64,000 bases of DNA from AP-15 sp963716115 (GCA_963716115.1 CAVQSZ010000030.1:62001-126000), one strand, 5' to 3'. Counted from the stretch's first letter, positions 35,754-44,880 are shown. A program made the numbers and translations. The notes: a model not told the origin generated them from the letters alone.

Positions 35754-37022
35754 TCAGCCGCCGACCATGCCGATCCGGCGCCAGTAGCGCCGGGTCAGCG
35801 CCATCGCCAGGAGGCCCTCGACCCCGGACACGACCGTGGCCCAGGGCGCGCCGATCAGCCCGGCGAGCAGCCCGATATGGATGAACCCGACCATGCCGAT
35901 CCCGATGCACACCGACAGCACGCCGTAGATGCGGCTGCGCATCTCGGCCGGCGCCGACAGGTAGACGAGCGTCGCCTGCATGATGCTGAACCCGGCATTG
36001 GCCAGCCCGGTCGCCAGCAGCGCCGCGCCCGCCAGGAGCGGGAAGGGCGACAGCGCGAACACCGGCAGCAGCAACAGGTAGGCCAGGACGCCGCCGACAT
36101 AAAGCCTGGCGTAGAGCCGCGGCTTCGCCCACAGCGCGATCGCGACGGCGCCGCAAAAGGCCCCGACCCCGTCCATGCTGGCGAGGATGCCGATGCCGAC
36201 CGCGCCGAGCCCCAGGCTGTCCTGGCCGACCACCGGGATCATGCTGGTGAACGGCCAGCCGAAGGTGTTGTAGATGACGGTGACGACCAGGGTCCCGACC
36301 AGCCGCCGGTCGCGCCGCACGATGACCAGCCCTTCGATGATCCGGGTCAGCACGCTCGCCGCGCCCGACGGCCGCACGGCGTTGCGGTGGCGCACGCGCA
36401 GCGCCGCCGCGACCGCGACGAGGTAGCACAGGACGCTGACGACAAAGGCGCCGCCGATGCCGAATGTGGCGAGCAGCACCCCGCCGACGGTGGGGCCGAG
36501 GATGCGGCTTGCATTGTTGGCGCCGACATCGATCGACATCGCCCGGCCCATGCGCTCGGAGCCGACGACCTCGCCGATCATCGTGCGCCGCACCGGGTTG
36601 TCGGTGGTCCAGGCGACGCCGTTGACAAAGCTCGCCACCGCGAGGTGCCACACGGCGAGCGCCCCGGCCCAGGCGAGCAGCACCAGGGTCAGCGAGGTCA
36701 GCAGCATCGAGACGACCACCACAATGAGCGCGGCGCGGCGCTCGATCCGGTCCGCCACGGCCCCGACCAGCGCGCCGAACAGCGCCATCGGCAGCATCCG
36801 CAGCATCGTCAGCGAGGCGACGATGAAGGGCGAGCCGGTGTGCTGGTAGGCGAACACCGCGACCGCCAGCATCTCCAGCCAGCGCACCGCAAAGACGACG
36901 ACGCCGACCAGCCACAGCCGGCGGAAATCGGGCTCGTCGAGGAGCCATGCCCGCGCCTCGGGCGCGCCCCGGGCGGGGGCGGGCGCCGCCGGCCCGCGTC
37001 GCTGAGCCTCGGTTTCCGGCAT
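35754..37022 (-). CDS. MFS transporter (EntS-like, MFS_3)
   Basis: About 422 residues with 10-12 hydrophobic segments. The start at 37022 is preferred because GGGAGCAAGG lies just upstream. Motifs include SLTMLRMLPMALFGALVGAV, ADRIERR after TM2, and RTMIGEVVGSERMGRAMS. The family exports siderophores, drugs or metabolites through the inner membrane. No linked biosynthetic gene is seen. Confidence 0.88.
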   Translation of the reverse strand: MPETEAQRRGPAAPAPARGAPEARAWLLDEPDFRRLWLVGVVVFAVRWLEMLAVAVFAYQHTGSPFIVASLTMLRMLPMALFGALVGAVADRIERRAALIVVVVSMLLTSLTLVLLAWAGALAVWHLAVASFVNGVAWTTDNPVRRTMIGEVVGSERMGRAMSIDVGANNASRILGPTVGGVLLATFGIGGAFVVSVLCYLVAVAAALRVRHRNAVRPSGAASVLTRIIEGLVIVRRDRRLVGTLVVTVIYNTFGWPFTSMIPVVGQDSLGLGAVGIGILASMDGVGAFCGAVAIALWAKPRLYARLYVGGVLAYLLLLPVFALSPFPLLAGAALLATGLANAGFSIMQATLVYLSAPAEMRSRIYGVLSVCIGIGMVGFIHIGLLAGLIGAPWATVVSGVEGLLAMALTRRYWRRIGMVGG

Positions 37023-37196
37023 CCTTGCTCCCGACATTCGGGGCTGCCCCGCCCCGCCGCCGTCGATAGCGGGCCGCCGCCGCCGCCGCAAGCCCGGCCG
37101 ACCCCCCGCCGCGTCAGCCACACCGCCGCAGCGCGAAAATTGCCTTTACGCCCGCGTCGGATTTATGCTTGCCGGCCTTTCCGCTGGAGACGTTCG

Positions 37197-38708
37197 ATCG
37201 CGACGGAGCTCGAGCTCAAGCTCGCCGCGCAGCACGACGACCTGCCACGCCTGGAGCGTGCGCTTCGGCATTTGGCGCCGGGGCCGCCCGGCGGCGGCGG
37301 CGCGGTGTTGATCAGCACCTATTTCGATACGCCGGACCAGGCCTTGCGCCGATCGGGGATCGCCCTGCGGGTGCGGCGGGACGCCGGCCGCTTTATCCAG
37401 ACCGTCAAATCCGCCGGGCCGGAGGAGGGGAGCCTCCTCGCCCGCGGCGAGTGGGAGGATGTCGTCGCCGGGGAGCGGCCCGATCCCCAGGCGCCGCAAA
37501 GCGGCCATCGGCTGCCGGCGGCGGCTGTGCCGCAGCTGCGGCCGCTGTTTGCGACCGAGGTGACGCGCAAGATCGTCGAAATCGAGCCGTCGCCCGGGAC
37601 ATGCATCGAGGCCGCCATCGACAGCGGCCTGATCCGGGTGTGCGGCGACGGCCGCACCGCGCCGATCAGCGAGGTCGAGCTCGAGCTCAAATCGGGCGAC
37701 CCGGCCGCGCTTTACGATCTCGCGCTGCGGCTGCTCGACGCGGCCCCGATCCGGATCGGGACGCCGAGCAAAGCCGAGCGCGGCTATCGGCTGGCCGATG
37801 GGGTGGAGGCGGCCCCGTCGCCGGTCTATGCCGAGCCGGTCGGGCTCGAGCCGGCGATGACCATCGACGCCGCCCTGCGGCGCATCGGCGGCGCCTGCCT
37901 CGCCCATCTGATGGGCAACGAGGCCGCGGCGCTCGCCGGGCAGCCGGAGGGCGTGCACCAGATGCGGGTCGCGGTGCGGACCTTGCGCTCGGCGTTGTCG
38001 TCATTTCAGCGGATGCTGGACCGCGACGAGCGCCGCCGGGTGTCGGATGCGCTCGCCTGGCTCGCCGAGCCGCTCGGCCAGGCGCGCAATCTCGACGTGC
38101 TCGCCACCGAGCTGATCGAGCCGGCGGCGGCGGAGCTCGGCCGGGAAGCCGGCATGCCGGACCTCGCCGCCGCGGTCGAGCGGTCGCGCCAGGCCGCGCA
38201 CGACCGGGTCCGCGCCCATATCCTCTCGCCGCATTACACGGCGACGGTGCTGGGGCTGCTGCGGTGGTTCGAGGCGCGCGGCGGGCTGGAAGCCGCCCCG
38301 ATCGGCTGGATCGCGCCGCGCCTGCTCGCCCGGCGGCGGGGCAAGGTGCGCCGGCAGAGCAGGGGGTTTCGCCGGATGGGGCCGCGGCGGCGGCACGAAT
38401 TGCGCATCGCGGTCAAGAAGCTGCGCTACGCGATCGAGCTTCTGGCCAGCCTGTTCGACCCCAACGACCTGCGCAAATACGTCAAGCGGCTGAAGCGGCT
38501 GCAGGACGATCTGGGCTACGCCAACGATGTCCGCGTCGCCCGCGGCCTGGTGGCGGGGCTGGGCGCAGAGGACGACGCCGACCGCGGGGCCGCCGAGGCC
38601 GGGGCGCGTCTCTTGGCGTGGCACGAGCGCGCGCTCGCCAGGAGCGAGCCCCGGCTGCGGCGGCATTTGCGCCGGCTCAACCGCGCCGACCCGTTCTGGC
38701 GCGATTGA
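37197..38708 (+). CDS. CYTH-CHAD domain protein
   Basis: About 503 residues. The N-terminal CYTH (triphosphate tunnel) domain has the ExExK motif in TELELKLAA, then STYFDTPDQALRRSGIALRVRR and ISEVELELKSG. The C-terminal CHAD domain has His-rich helices: GVHQMRVAVRTLRSALSSF, ARNLDVLATEL, HELRIAVKKLRYAIELLASL. CHAD binds polyphosphate; CYTH hydrolyses triphosphates. No ATG, GTG or TTG lies before the ELELK motif; I place the start at the ATC (37197) where homology begins, which may reflect a base error. Confidence 0.88.
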   Translation: MATELELKLAAQHDDLPRLERALRHLAPGPPGGGGAVLISTYFDTPDQALRRSGIALRVRRDAGRFIQTVKSAGPEEGSLLARGEWEDVVAGERPDPQAPQSGHRLPAAAVPQLRPLFATEVTRKIVEIEPSPGTCIEAAIDSGLIRVCGDGRTAPISEVELELKSGDPAALYDLALRLLDAAPIRIGTPSKAERGYRLADGVEAAPSPVYAEPVGLEPAMTIDAALRRIGGACLAHLMGNEAAALAGQPEGVHQMRVAVRTLRSALSSFQRMLDRDERRRVSDALAWLAEPLGQARNLDVLATELIEPAAAELGREAGMPDLAAAVERSRQAAHDRVRAHILSPHYTATVLGLLRWFEARGGLEAAPIGWIAPRLLARRRGKVRRQSRGFRRMGPRRRHELRIAVKKLRYAIELLASLFDPNDLRKYVKRLKRLQDDLGYANDVRVARGLVAGLGAEDDADRGAAEAGARLLAWHERALARSEPRLRRHLRRLNRADPFWRD

Positions 38709-38791
38709 GCCGCGCCCGGCGGACCGCGATTCGTTCGCCCGATCGTTCAGCCGATCAGTCGGCGGCGGCGGCCTGCGCCGCCGAGGCCCGA

Positions 38792-39451
38792 TCAGTCGGC
38801 GGCGGCCTGCGCCGGCATCGGGCAGGCGACGCCGGTCCCGCCGAGGCCGCAATAGCCGTGGGGGTTCTTGGCGAGGTATTGCTGGTGGTAATCCTCGGCG
38901 AAATAAAAGGGCGGGGCGTCGGCGATCTCGGTCGAGATCGCGCCCATGCCGGCCTCCGTCAGCCGGCGCTGATAGGCCTCGCGCGAGGCCTCGGCGGCGC
39001 GGCGCTGGGCTGGCGTGAAGGTGTGGATCGCCGAGCGGTATTGCGTGCCGACATCGTTCCCCTGGCGCATGCCCTGGGTCGGGTTGTGGCTCTCCCAGAA
39101 CAGCTTCAACAGCGCCTCGTAGCTTGTGACCTTCGGGTCGTAGACGACGAGCACGGCCTCGGTGTGGCCGGTGCGGCCGCTGCACGCCTCCTCATAGGTC
39201 GGGTTGGGCGTGGTCCCGCCGGCGTAGCCGACCGCGGTGACCCACACCCCCGGGGCCTGCCAGAACACCCGCTCGGCGCCCCAGAAGCAGCCGAGCCCGA
39301 ACACTGCCTTCTCCAGGCCTTCGGGGTAGGGGCCGGCGAGCGAATGGCCGTTGACGAAGTGGCGCTCGGGCGTCGGCATCGCCTCGCGCCGGCCCGGCAG
39401 GCAATCCTCGGGCTCGGGCACCACCAGCTTGTCACGCATGAACCGCCACAT
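38792..39451 (-). CDS. msrA: Peptide methionine sulfoxide reductase MsrA
   Basis: 219 residues from MWRFMRDKLV. The catalytic Cys lies in VFGLGCFWGAERVFW; TGHTEAV, DVGTQYRSAI and the resolving Cys region NPHGYCGLGGTGVACP are present. It reduces methionine-S-sulfoxide. The last residues (PAQAAAD) and the bases after them are tandemly duplicated at 38754-38816. Confidence 0.97.
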   Translation of the reverse strand: MWRFMRDKLVVPEPEDCLPGRREAMPTPERHFVNGHSLAGPYPEGLEKAVFGLGCFWGAERVFWQAPGVWVTAVGYAGGTTPNPTYEEACSGRTGHTEAVLVVYDPKVTSYEALLKLFWESHNPTQGMRQGNDVGTQYRSAIHTFTPAQRRAAEASREAYQRRLTEAGMGAISTEIADAPPFYFAEDYHQQYLAKNPHGYCGLGGTGVACPMPAQAAAD

Positions 39452-39597
39452 TTCGCGCGCCCTTCTGTTGAGACCCGGCGGTCTCGCCGGATGCCGCATG
39501 GATGTAGGAAAGCACGCCGCCGCCGCCAACCGCGGTCATGCGACATCGCGGCGAATGTCGGCTCGCGGCGCATCGGCGGGGGAGGAAGGAGACCGCG

Positions 39598-40119
39598 ATG
39601 TGGGGACGGTTCTGGTCCGGCGTCGCGGCGACGCTCGCCGTCGCCCTGATCGGCGCGTTCATTATTCTGCGAAGCGGGCTCGTGCCGGCCAACGCCGATG
39701 CGACGCCGGGCCGATTGGAAAGCTGGGCGGCGGCCGCGTCGCTGCGGGCGACCCTCGACCGCGAAGCGCCCGCGGGACCCAACCCGGTCGCGGCGAGCGA
39801 GGAGAACCTCGCGGCCGGAGTCGATCTCTACGCCAGGCATTGCGCCATCTGCCACGGCACGGCGAAAGGCGACGCCTCGGCCTCGCCGGTCGCCAAGGGC
39901 CTCTACCCACGGCCGCCGCAATTGGCGACCGACGGGGTCGAGGACGACCCCCAAGGCGTCTCTTTTTGGAAGATCAAGCATGGCATTCGCTGGACGGGCA
40001 TGCCGTCGTGGAAGGATACTCTGAGCGACCGGCAGATCTGGACCCTTGCCCTCTTCCTCAAGCATATGGACAAGCTTCCACCCGCCGCGGAACGGGCTTG
40101 GGAGCAGGTCGCCAACTGA
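39598..40119 (+). CDS. Membrane-anchored class I c-type cytochrome
   Basis: 173 residues. An uncleaved hydrophobic N-terminus (VAATLAVALIGAFIIL) leads to one heme site, CAICH, in DLYARHCAICHGTAKGD, and a Met ligand in WTGMPSW. Ribosome site GGAGGAAGGA. It resembles the cytochrome at 51588-52235 in the copper operon, including the DGVEDDPQGVSFWKIKHGI-type region, so the two are paralogs. Confidence 0.93.
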   Translation: MWGRFWSGVAATLAVALIGAFIILRSGLVPANADATPGRLESWAAAASLRATLDREAPAGPNPVAASEENLAAGVDLYARHCAICHGTAKGDASASPVAKGLYPRPPQLATDGVEDDPQGVSFWKIKHGIRWTGMPSWKDTLSDRQIWTLALFLKHMDKLPPAAERAWEQVAN

Positions 40120-40200
40120 GCCGCCCGGTCGATATTGTCAGGCGCACGCCGCCGCGGTAAGACGGCGGAACGGGCCAAAGCCGAAGGGGGACGGTCGCCG

Positions 40201-40863
40201 ATGGCGCCACGCAGCTGCCCGAGACCCGATGCCGATGCCCGCCGCGCCGCGCGGGTGAGCCGTCGCGCCGCGCTGGCCGGCCTGGCGGCGCTGCCGGCGT
40301 TGCTGGCGATGGCGCCGACCCCGGCCGCCGCCGCCAGGGACGCGATCAGCTTTATGAACGAGCTGTGGACCCGCGCCACCGAGGTCCTGAGCGACAAGGC
40401 CCCGCCGGCGCAGCGGCAGGCGCGGTTTCGCCAGCTGTTCCAGCAGGATTTCGACGGGCCCGGCATCGCGCGCTTTGTCCTCGGCCGCTACTGGCGCATC
40501 GCCAGCACCGAGGAGCAGCAGGAATTCATGAAGCTGTTCCAGGAGTACATCGTGCTGGTCTACAGCACGCGGCTGGCGGGCTTCGGCGGCGAGACCTTCA
40601 AGGTCCGCGCCAGCCGGCCCGAGGCGGGCGCGATCATCGTCTCGACCGAGATCATCGGCGCCAACGCCACCGCGCCGCTCAAGGTCGATTGGCGGCTCGT
40701 CCCCGACGGCGAAAGCTACCGCATCAGCGATGTCGTGGTCGGCGGCGTCAGCATGCTGGTGACGCAGCGCTCCGAGTTCGCCTCGGTGATCCAGCGCCAT
40801 GGCGGGCAGGTGCGCGGGCTGCTGACCCTGATGCGCGAGAAGACCGCCAGCGCCGCGCAGTAG
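40201..40863 (+). CDS. MlaC/Ttg2D-like periplasmic protein
   Basis: 220 residues with an N-terminal Arg-rich export signal (SRRAALAGLAALPALLAM). The mature part matches the phospholipid-binding MlaC pattern: RQARFRQLFQQDFDGPGIAR, ARFVLGRYWR, EEQQEFMKLFQEYIVLVY and a DVVVGGVSMLVTQRSEFASV end. MlaC shuttles phospholipids across the periplasm. The rest of the Mla system is not near. Confidence 0.9.
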   Translation: MAPRSCPRPDADARRAARVSRRAALAGLAALPALLAMAPTPAAAARDAISFMNELWTRATEVLSDKAPPAQRQARFRQLFQQDFDGPGIARFVLGRYWRIASTEEQQEFMKLFQEYIVLVYSTRLAGFGGETFKVRASRPEAGAIIVSTEIIGANATAPLKVDWRLVPDGESYRISDVVVGGVSMLVTQRSEFASVIQRHGGQVRGLLTLMREKTASAAQ

Positions 40864-40894
40864 CCGGCCGGCGCTACGCCGCCGCCTGGACCGA

Positions 40895-41782
40895 TCAGCC
40901 GGCGAAGTGGCGCAGCAGCCAGGCCAGCGTCTCGTCGGGGGCCTCCTCGGGCACGTAGTGGCCGCAGGGCAGCGCGCCGCCCGAGGCGTCGGTCGCGTAA
41001 TTGCCCCGCCACACCGAGAGCACGTCGCCATGGACCCCCTCGGTATGGCTCTTCGCCCCCCAGATCACCAGGAGCGGCAGGGTGATCTTACGCCCGGCCG
41101 CGAAATCGGCGGTGTCCATGTCAAGATCGCAGGTGGCGCAGGCGCGGTAGTCGGCGCATGATCCCTTGATCGTCTTCCAGTTGAAGCAGCGGACATATTC
41201 GGCGAACGCCTGCGCGTCGAAAAAGCCGAGGCCGAGGCCGGGCTTCGAAAGCTTCTTCTCCATGTACCATTGCGCCGGGACGCCGGCCAGCATGCGCTCG
41301 GGGAAGTCGTAGGGCTGGGCCATCAGCGCCCAGTGCCACGAGCGCAGCGCCCATTCCCTCGACGCGTGGGTCCAGATGTGGTGGTTGGGCAGGATGTCGA
41401 TCAGCGCCGCGCGCTTCACCCGGTCGGGATGGTCGAGGCACATGCGCGCGGTGGTGCGGGCGCCGCGGTCGTGGCCGGCGACAAAGAACTCGCGGTAGCC
41501 GAGCTTCTCCATGATCTCGACCTGGTCCTGCGCCATCGCGCGGAACGAATAATTGATGCTGTTCTCGCCGGGATCGTCGGGGCCGACGCTGTCGCCGTAG
41601 CCGCGCAGATCGGCGCAGACGACATGGAAGCGCTCGGCCAGGCGCGGCGCGATCTTGTGCCACGAGACATGGGTCAGCGGGTTGCCGTGCAGCAGCAGCA
41701 GCGGCGGACCGTCGCCGCCGTGGCGCAGATGAATGCGCGCGCCCGAGGTCTCGATCTCGGTCCTGGTAAAGCCCTCGAACAT
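40895..41782 (-). CDS. Alpha/beta hydrolase, fluoroacetate/haloacetate dehalogenase-like
   Basis: 295 residues. LLLLHGNPLTHVSW (oxyanion), ADLRGYGDS, and the nucleophile elbow GHDRGARTTARM with Asp as nucleophile, as in dehalogenases. WHWALMAQPYDFPERMLAG resembles the cap helix of fluoroacetate dehalogenase. The catalytic His lies in GGALPCGHYVPEEAPD. Dehalogenation is a fair guess; an epoxide hydrolase is the alternative. Confidence 0.85.
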   Translation of the reverse strand: MFEGFTRTEIETSGARIHLRHGGDGPPLLLLHGNPLTHVSWHKIAPRLAERFHVVCADLRGYGDSVGPDDPGENSINYSFRAMAQDQVEIMEKLGYREFFVAGHDRGARTTARMCLDHPDRVKRAALIDILPNHHIWTHASREWALRSWHWALMAQPYDFPERMLAGVPAQWYMEKKLSKPGLGLGFFDAQAFAEYVRCFNWKTIKGSCADYRACATCDLDMDTADFAAGRKITLPLLVIWGAKSHTEGVHGDVLSVWRGNYATDASGGALPCGHYVPEEAPDETLAWLLRHFAG

Positions 41783-41863
41783 CCGCCTGCTCCTCGCTCC
41801 TCATCGAAGCGGCAGGCTAGCAATTTCGAGCGGCGGTTGCGAGAGAGAGCGGTCGCCGAGCTC

Positions 41864-41910
41864 GTAGGGCGGGTGGGGCGCGGCGCAACCCGCCGTCATC
41901 GGTCGCCCTA
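41864..41910. repeat. TAGGGCGGGTG-type palindrome
   Basis: The arms GTAGGGCGGGT and the later CGGTCGCCCTA enclose a central CGCAACCCGCC. A second, longer member lies at 42157-42228. Such elements are common in proteobacteria between genes. Confidence 0.6.
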
Positions 41911-41966
41911 ACATTTCGGCGGAGTCGCACCCGCCCTGCTCGCTCTCCGCCGCGATCGTCGCCAAA

Positions 41967-42129
41967 TTGCTGGTGCTGGTGCTGGGGCTGATCGCGATCG
42001 TCGCGCGGCTGCGCCTGGAACAGGGTCCATCGGCGCCCCTTGCCCCTTCTCCGGCGCAAAGCCAAGGTCCATTTCACCGACGGCAGGATAACCGCCGTCG
42101 GCGACCAGCTCGGCATCGGCCGCCGCTGA
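41967..42129 (+). CDS. Possible small membrane protein, frameshifted
   Basis: A TTG start gives a hydrophobic helix (LVLVLGLIAIVARLRL). Dropping one T near 42030 continues as RRPLPLLRRKAKVHFTDGR and ITAVGDQLGIGRR to a stop at 42129, about 53 residues. The repair fits the one-extra-base pattern seen elsewhere. There is no family support. Confidence 0.3.
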
Positions 42130-42156
42130 GCCCGGCCAAAGGCGAAGCCCGCATTC

Positions 42157-42228
42157 GCAGGGCGGGTGGAGCGCAGCGCAACCGCCGATGGTCCCGCCGG
42201 CGTCGCGGCGGGTTGCACCCGCCCTACG
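42157..42228. repeat. TAGGGCGGGTG-type palindrome
   Basis: GCAGGGCGGGTGGAGCG at the left pairs with GGTTGCACCCGCCCTACG at the right, enclosing a short spacer. It abuts the 3' end of the TPR pseudogene. Confidence 0.6.
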
Positions 42229-43430
42229 ATGTCCCGCCCATCACCAGGCGCAGGCCCGAAACGATCAGCTCGATATGCTCGGGGTTGCGAAAAGTCCGCT
42301 TCTGCGGAAGCGTCATCCACGGCGTTATCACCTCCGGGGTAATGGTGCGCAGCCGGGAGATCATCGCGCGCGCCTCTTCGAGCCGGCCGGCATGGGCATG
42401 GCAGGCGGCGAGCACCCGATACGTCATCGGGTGACGGGGGTCGTCCTGGATCGCGAGCAGCAGCTTCCGCTCCGCCTGATCGAAACGCCGGGCGAAAAAA
42501 TGCGCCAAGCCGATCTGATGGAGCGTCGAGCCGACGCGGGCGCGCGGGCTGAGGCGCAGCACGGTTTCCAGATGATCGATCGCGTTGTCGGGCTGTCCCG
42601 CCCAATTCCGCAGCACGCCGGCCACATGCCAGCCGCGCGCGAAATTCGGATTGATCGCCGGCGCGCGATCGACCAGCGCCAGCATGGCCCCGATGTCTTC
42701 CCCGAGCGAAGCCAAGGAGTGCGCGGCATCGACCAGGGTCCCCGGGTCGTCGCCGCCCATTTCCAGCGCCCGCCTGGCGAAGTCGGCGGTCCTCGCCTGG
42801 TCGCGTGTTCCGGTCTTCGCTCCGCCCGTCGTTGAGCATGCGAAAGCTCAGCTATCGCCGCCAAGCCGAGCGCCGGCGCATAGCGCGGATCGCGCTCGAT
42901 CGCCTCCTCCAGCAGACGGAGCGCTTCGGGATACGACGCCCTATGCATCGCGGCGGCGCGAAGATAGAGGTCGTAGGCCGTCAAATCGGCGGTGGGGCGC
43001 TTGGCCGAACGCGCGGTTTCGGCAGCCTGCAAGGCGGGTTCGATGACGCCCGCGACGCTCGACGCGATCCGGTCCTGCAAATCGAAAACATCGTCGAGCG
43101 GACCCTCGAAACGATCGGCCCACAATTGCGCGCCGGTGACGGCATCGATCAGGTGACCGCCGATCCGGAGCCGATTGCCGCTTTTGCGCACCGAGCCTTC
43201 GAGCAAATATCGCACGCCGAGCTCGCGGCCGACCTGCTTCACATCCACGGCCTGGCCCTTGTAGGAAAAGCTCGAATTGCGAGCGAGAACGACGAGCCAG
43301 CGGATGCGGCCGAGGGCGGTGATGATCTCCTCGACCATGCCGTCGGCGAAATATTCCTGCTCCGGGTCACCCGACAGATTGGCGAAAGGCAGCACCGCCA
43401 GCGACGGCTTGTCGGCCGGCAGCCGCCATG
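42224..43430 (-). pseudogene. TolB-like/TPR adenylate-cyclase-type regulator, N-terminus lost, frameshifted
   Basis: The frame reads PADKPSLAVLPFANLSGDPE, then YFADGMVEEIITALGRIRWL, YLLEGSVRKSGNRLRIG, TPR-like helices (YDLYLRAAAMHRASYPEA) and a tail ending NPEHIELIVSGLRLVMGG. This is the TolB-N plus TPR part of a family that normally begins with a winged-helix DNA-binding domain. That domain is missing: coding similarity starts at about 43430, exactly where a small plus-strand gene begins. A net one-base loss near 42800-42840 also breaks the frame. Compare the winged-helix gene at 44870-45226, which has the same tail. Confidence 0.8.
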
Positions 43431-43733
43431 AACAGCTTTGCGATGATTTTCGGCCACTGCGTCTGGATACCGCCGTCGCCGAAGGCGGCGCTGGTGGCGC
43501 TCGGCCTGTTCTTCGGCATCGGCGTCGGTGGCGAGCCCGATGTCGCCGCCGACGAGGCGCTGATCGCCGAGCAGTACGTTTCGGTCGGCAAGACCCAGGC
43601 CGGGGCCGAGAAGGAGGTCGCCTGGCTCAACACCTGCTTTGCCAGCTACGAGGCGCCGGCCAACAAGCGAGCCCACCCCGCGGAAGCGGGCCTGACAGAT
43701 CTGCGGCCCGCGGAGAGCCTCGGCTGGAAATAG
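43428..43733 (+). CDS. Hypothetical 101-residue protein, copy A
   Basis: It begins MNSFAMIFGHCVWIPPSPKA, has one hydrophobic stretch (ALVALGLFFGIGVG) and ends PAESLGWK. A paralog of the same length is at 45390-45696; the two differ mainly at the C-terminus. No family is recognised. The hydrophobic stretch could be a membrane segment. Confidence 0.7.
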   Translation: MNSFAMIFGHCVWIPPSPKAALVALGLFFGIGVGGEPDVAADEALIAEQYVSVGKTQAGAEKEVAWLNTCFASYEAPANKRAHPAEAGLTDLRPAESLGWK

Positions 43734-43761
43734 CCGCAGCCGTTCGATCGGCCGTCCTGCT

Positions 43762-44130
43762 TCAATCCTCGGGCGACATCCGCCTGATGCGGATGCGCGC
43801 ATCTTCGGCAACGACGATCGCACCCGCCTGCAGCGCCTCGGCCGCCTCTGCGATCACGGTCCGCAGGCGCTCGCGCAGGTGATGCCGCTGCGCCGCGCGA
43901 AGCCGCAGCAGCACGACACCCGGGCTTGCAGCGCCGATGATTCCGAGGATCTCGCCAAAATCGAGGTCGAACGTCACGACGATCCGCCTCTCCTCGACCG
44001 CACGCGAGAAAATGTCGCGATCGGGCAGGGCGGCAAGCCCGATGTCGCGCGCATGAACCGCATCGTGACCCTCCGACCGCAACCATTCCCCGATCGCCGG
44101 CGGCAGGTTCATGTCGAGGAGGAAGCGCAT
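43762..44130 (-). CDS. DUF5615 PIN-like toxin
   Basis: 122 residues from MRFLLDMNLPPAIGEWLRSE. Typical DUF5615: an Asp in LLDMNLPP, HDAVHARDIGLAALPDRDIF and VVTFDLDFGEILG. These PIN-like proteins are toxin partners of DUF433 proteins. It follows the DUF433 gene by 10 bases on the same strand. Confidence 0.88.
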   Translation of the reverse strand: MRFLLDMNLPPAIGEWLRSEGHDAVHARDIGLAALPDRDIFSRAVEERRIVVTFDLDFGEILGIIGAASPGVVLLRLRAAQRHHLRERLRTVIAEAAEALQAGAIVVAEDARIRIRRMSPED

Positions 44131-44140
44131 CGCGCGTGGT

Positions 44141-44389
44141 TCACGCTGGAACGATTTCCTCGCGGGCGAGCCAGGCTGCATAAGTCAGCGCCTGACGGAT
44201 GTCCTCCTTTTCCAGGTCGGGATAGTCCCGGAGGATTTCTTCCCAAGGGATACCTTCCGCGACCAGCGAGACGATCAATCCAACGGTAATCCGCAACCCG
44301 CGGATGCAGGCGCGACCGCCCATCTTACCGGGATCGAACGTGATCCGGTCGAACCGCGTCCCACGTCGTTGCGTCGATTCTATGCCCAT
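44141..44389 (-). CDS. DUF433 antitoxin
   Basis: 82 residues from MGIESTQRRGTRFDRITFDP. The family signature is clear: GGRACIRGLRITVGLIVSLV, AEGIPWEEILRDYPDLEKED and IRQALTYAAWLAREE. The helix-turn-helix suggests DNA binding and autorepression. First gene of a two-gene toxin-antitoxin operon with DUF5615. Confidence 0.9.
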   Translation of the reverse strand: MGIESTQRRGTRFDRITFDPGKMGGRACIRGLRITVGLIVSLVAEGIPWEEILRDYPDLEKEDIRQALTYAAWLAREEIVPA

Positions 44390-44550
44390 CGGTCGTTCCC
44401 TGCTCCTTACAGGTTTGATCACGATATCCGCCCAGCCCCGCCATCGCAAACCGGGTGTAGATGCCGGCTGTGGTGCTGAGGATGCGGCGAGGCCGAGGGG
44501 ATTGGAGCGCCGCCGGCTGCCGCGACGCCGGCCCGGCGGCACGAGGCGGG

Positions 44551-44700
44551 TCAGGCAGCGGCTTTCGGCCGCATCATGCGCTCGCCGACATCGAGCATGA
44601 TGCCCGGCGACACTTCCTCGGTTTCGCCAGATTTGGCGCCTTCGGGTCCGAACCAGACGAACATCGCATCGGCCTCGGGGTCATCGGACGTTCGGATCAT
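44551..44700 (-). CDS. DUF2283 small protein (probable antitoxin)
   Basis: 49 residues from MIRTSDDPEADAMFVWFGP, with ETEEVSPGIMLDVGE, the DUF2283 signature. Its ATG overlaps the final stop of the DUF4258-like remnant (ATGA). DUF2283 and DUF4258 genes often pair as a toxin-antitoxin unit. Confidence 0.75.
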   Translation of the reverse strand: MIRTSDDPEADAMFVWFGPEGAKSGETEEVSPGIMLDVGERMMRPKAAA

Positions 44701-44880
44701 CGCCGGGCTCCGCGATCGAAATGCACTGTGATGACCACGATATCGTCGCCATCCGGTCAATGCACAACCCGCAGCACCCGCCCGCCGTATTCGGCAATTG
44801 CCGCATGGGACCGGTTGCGTGGGCTGGCGCCGGTTTGTCTCCACAAAATCGCGTCAGCGTAGCGCCGCGTCAGTCGACTG
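44697..44880 (-). pseudogene. DUF4258-like toxin remnant
   Basis: The frame reads RRYADAILWRQTGASPRNR, AIAEYGGRVLRVVH, a TGA (44757-44759), then DGDDIVVITVHFDRGARR to a stop overlapping the DUF2283 start. No start codon is found, and the 5' end overlaps the tail of the winged-helix gene. The internal TGA most likely replaces a sense codon. It looks decayed. Confidence 0.55.

Noticed and set aside
35703..37196. Long upstream extension of the CYTH-CHAD frame
   Set aside because: It is antisense to the MFS gene and rich in Arg, Asp and Gln with no domain; the CYTH domain begins at about 37200.
44757..44759. TGA in the DUF4258-like frame as another selenocysteine codon
   Set aside because: No Sec or Cys is expected at this position in the family, no start codon exists, and the gene looks decayed.
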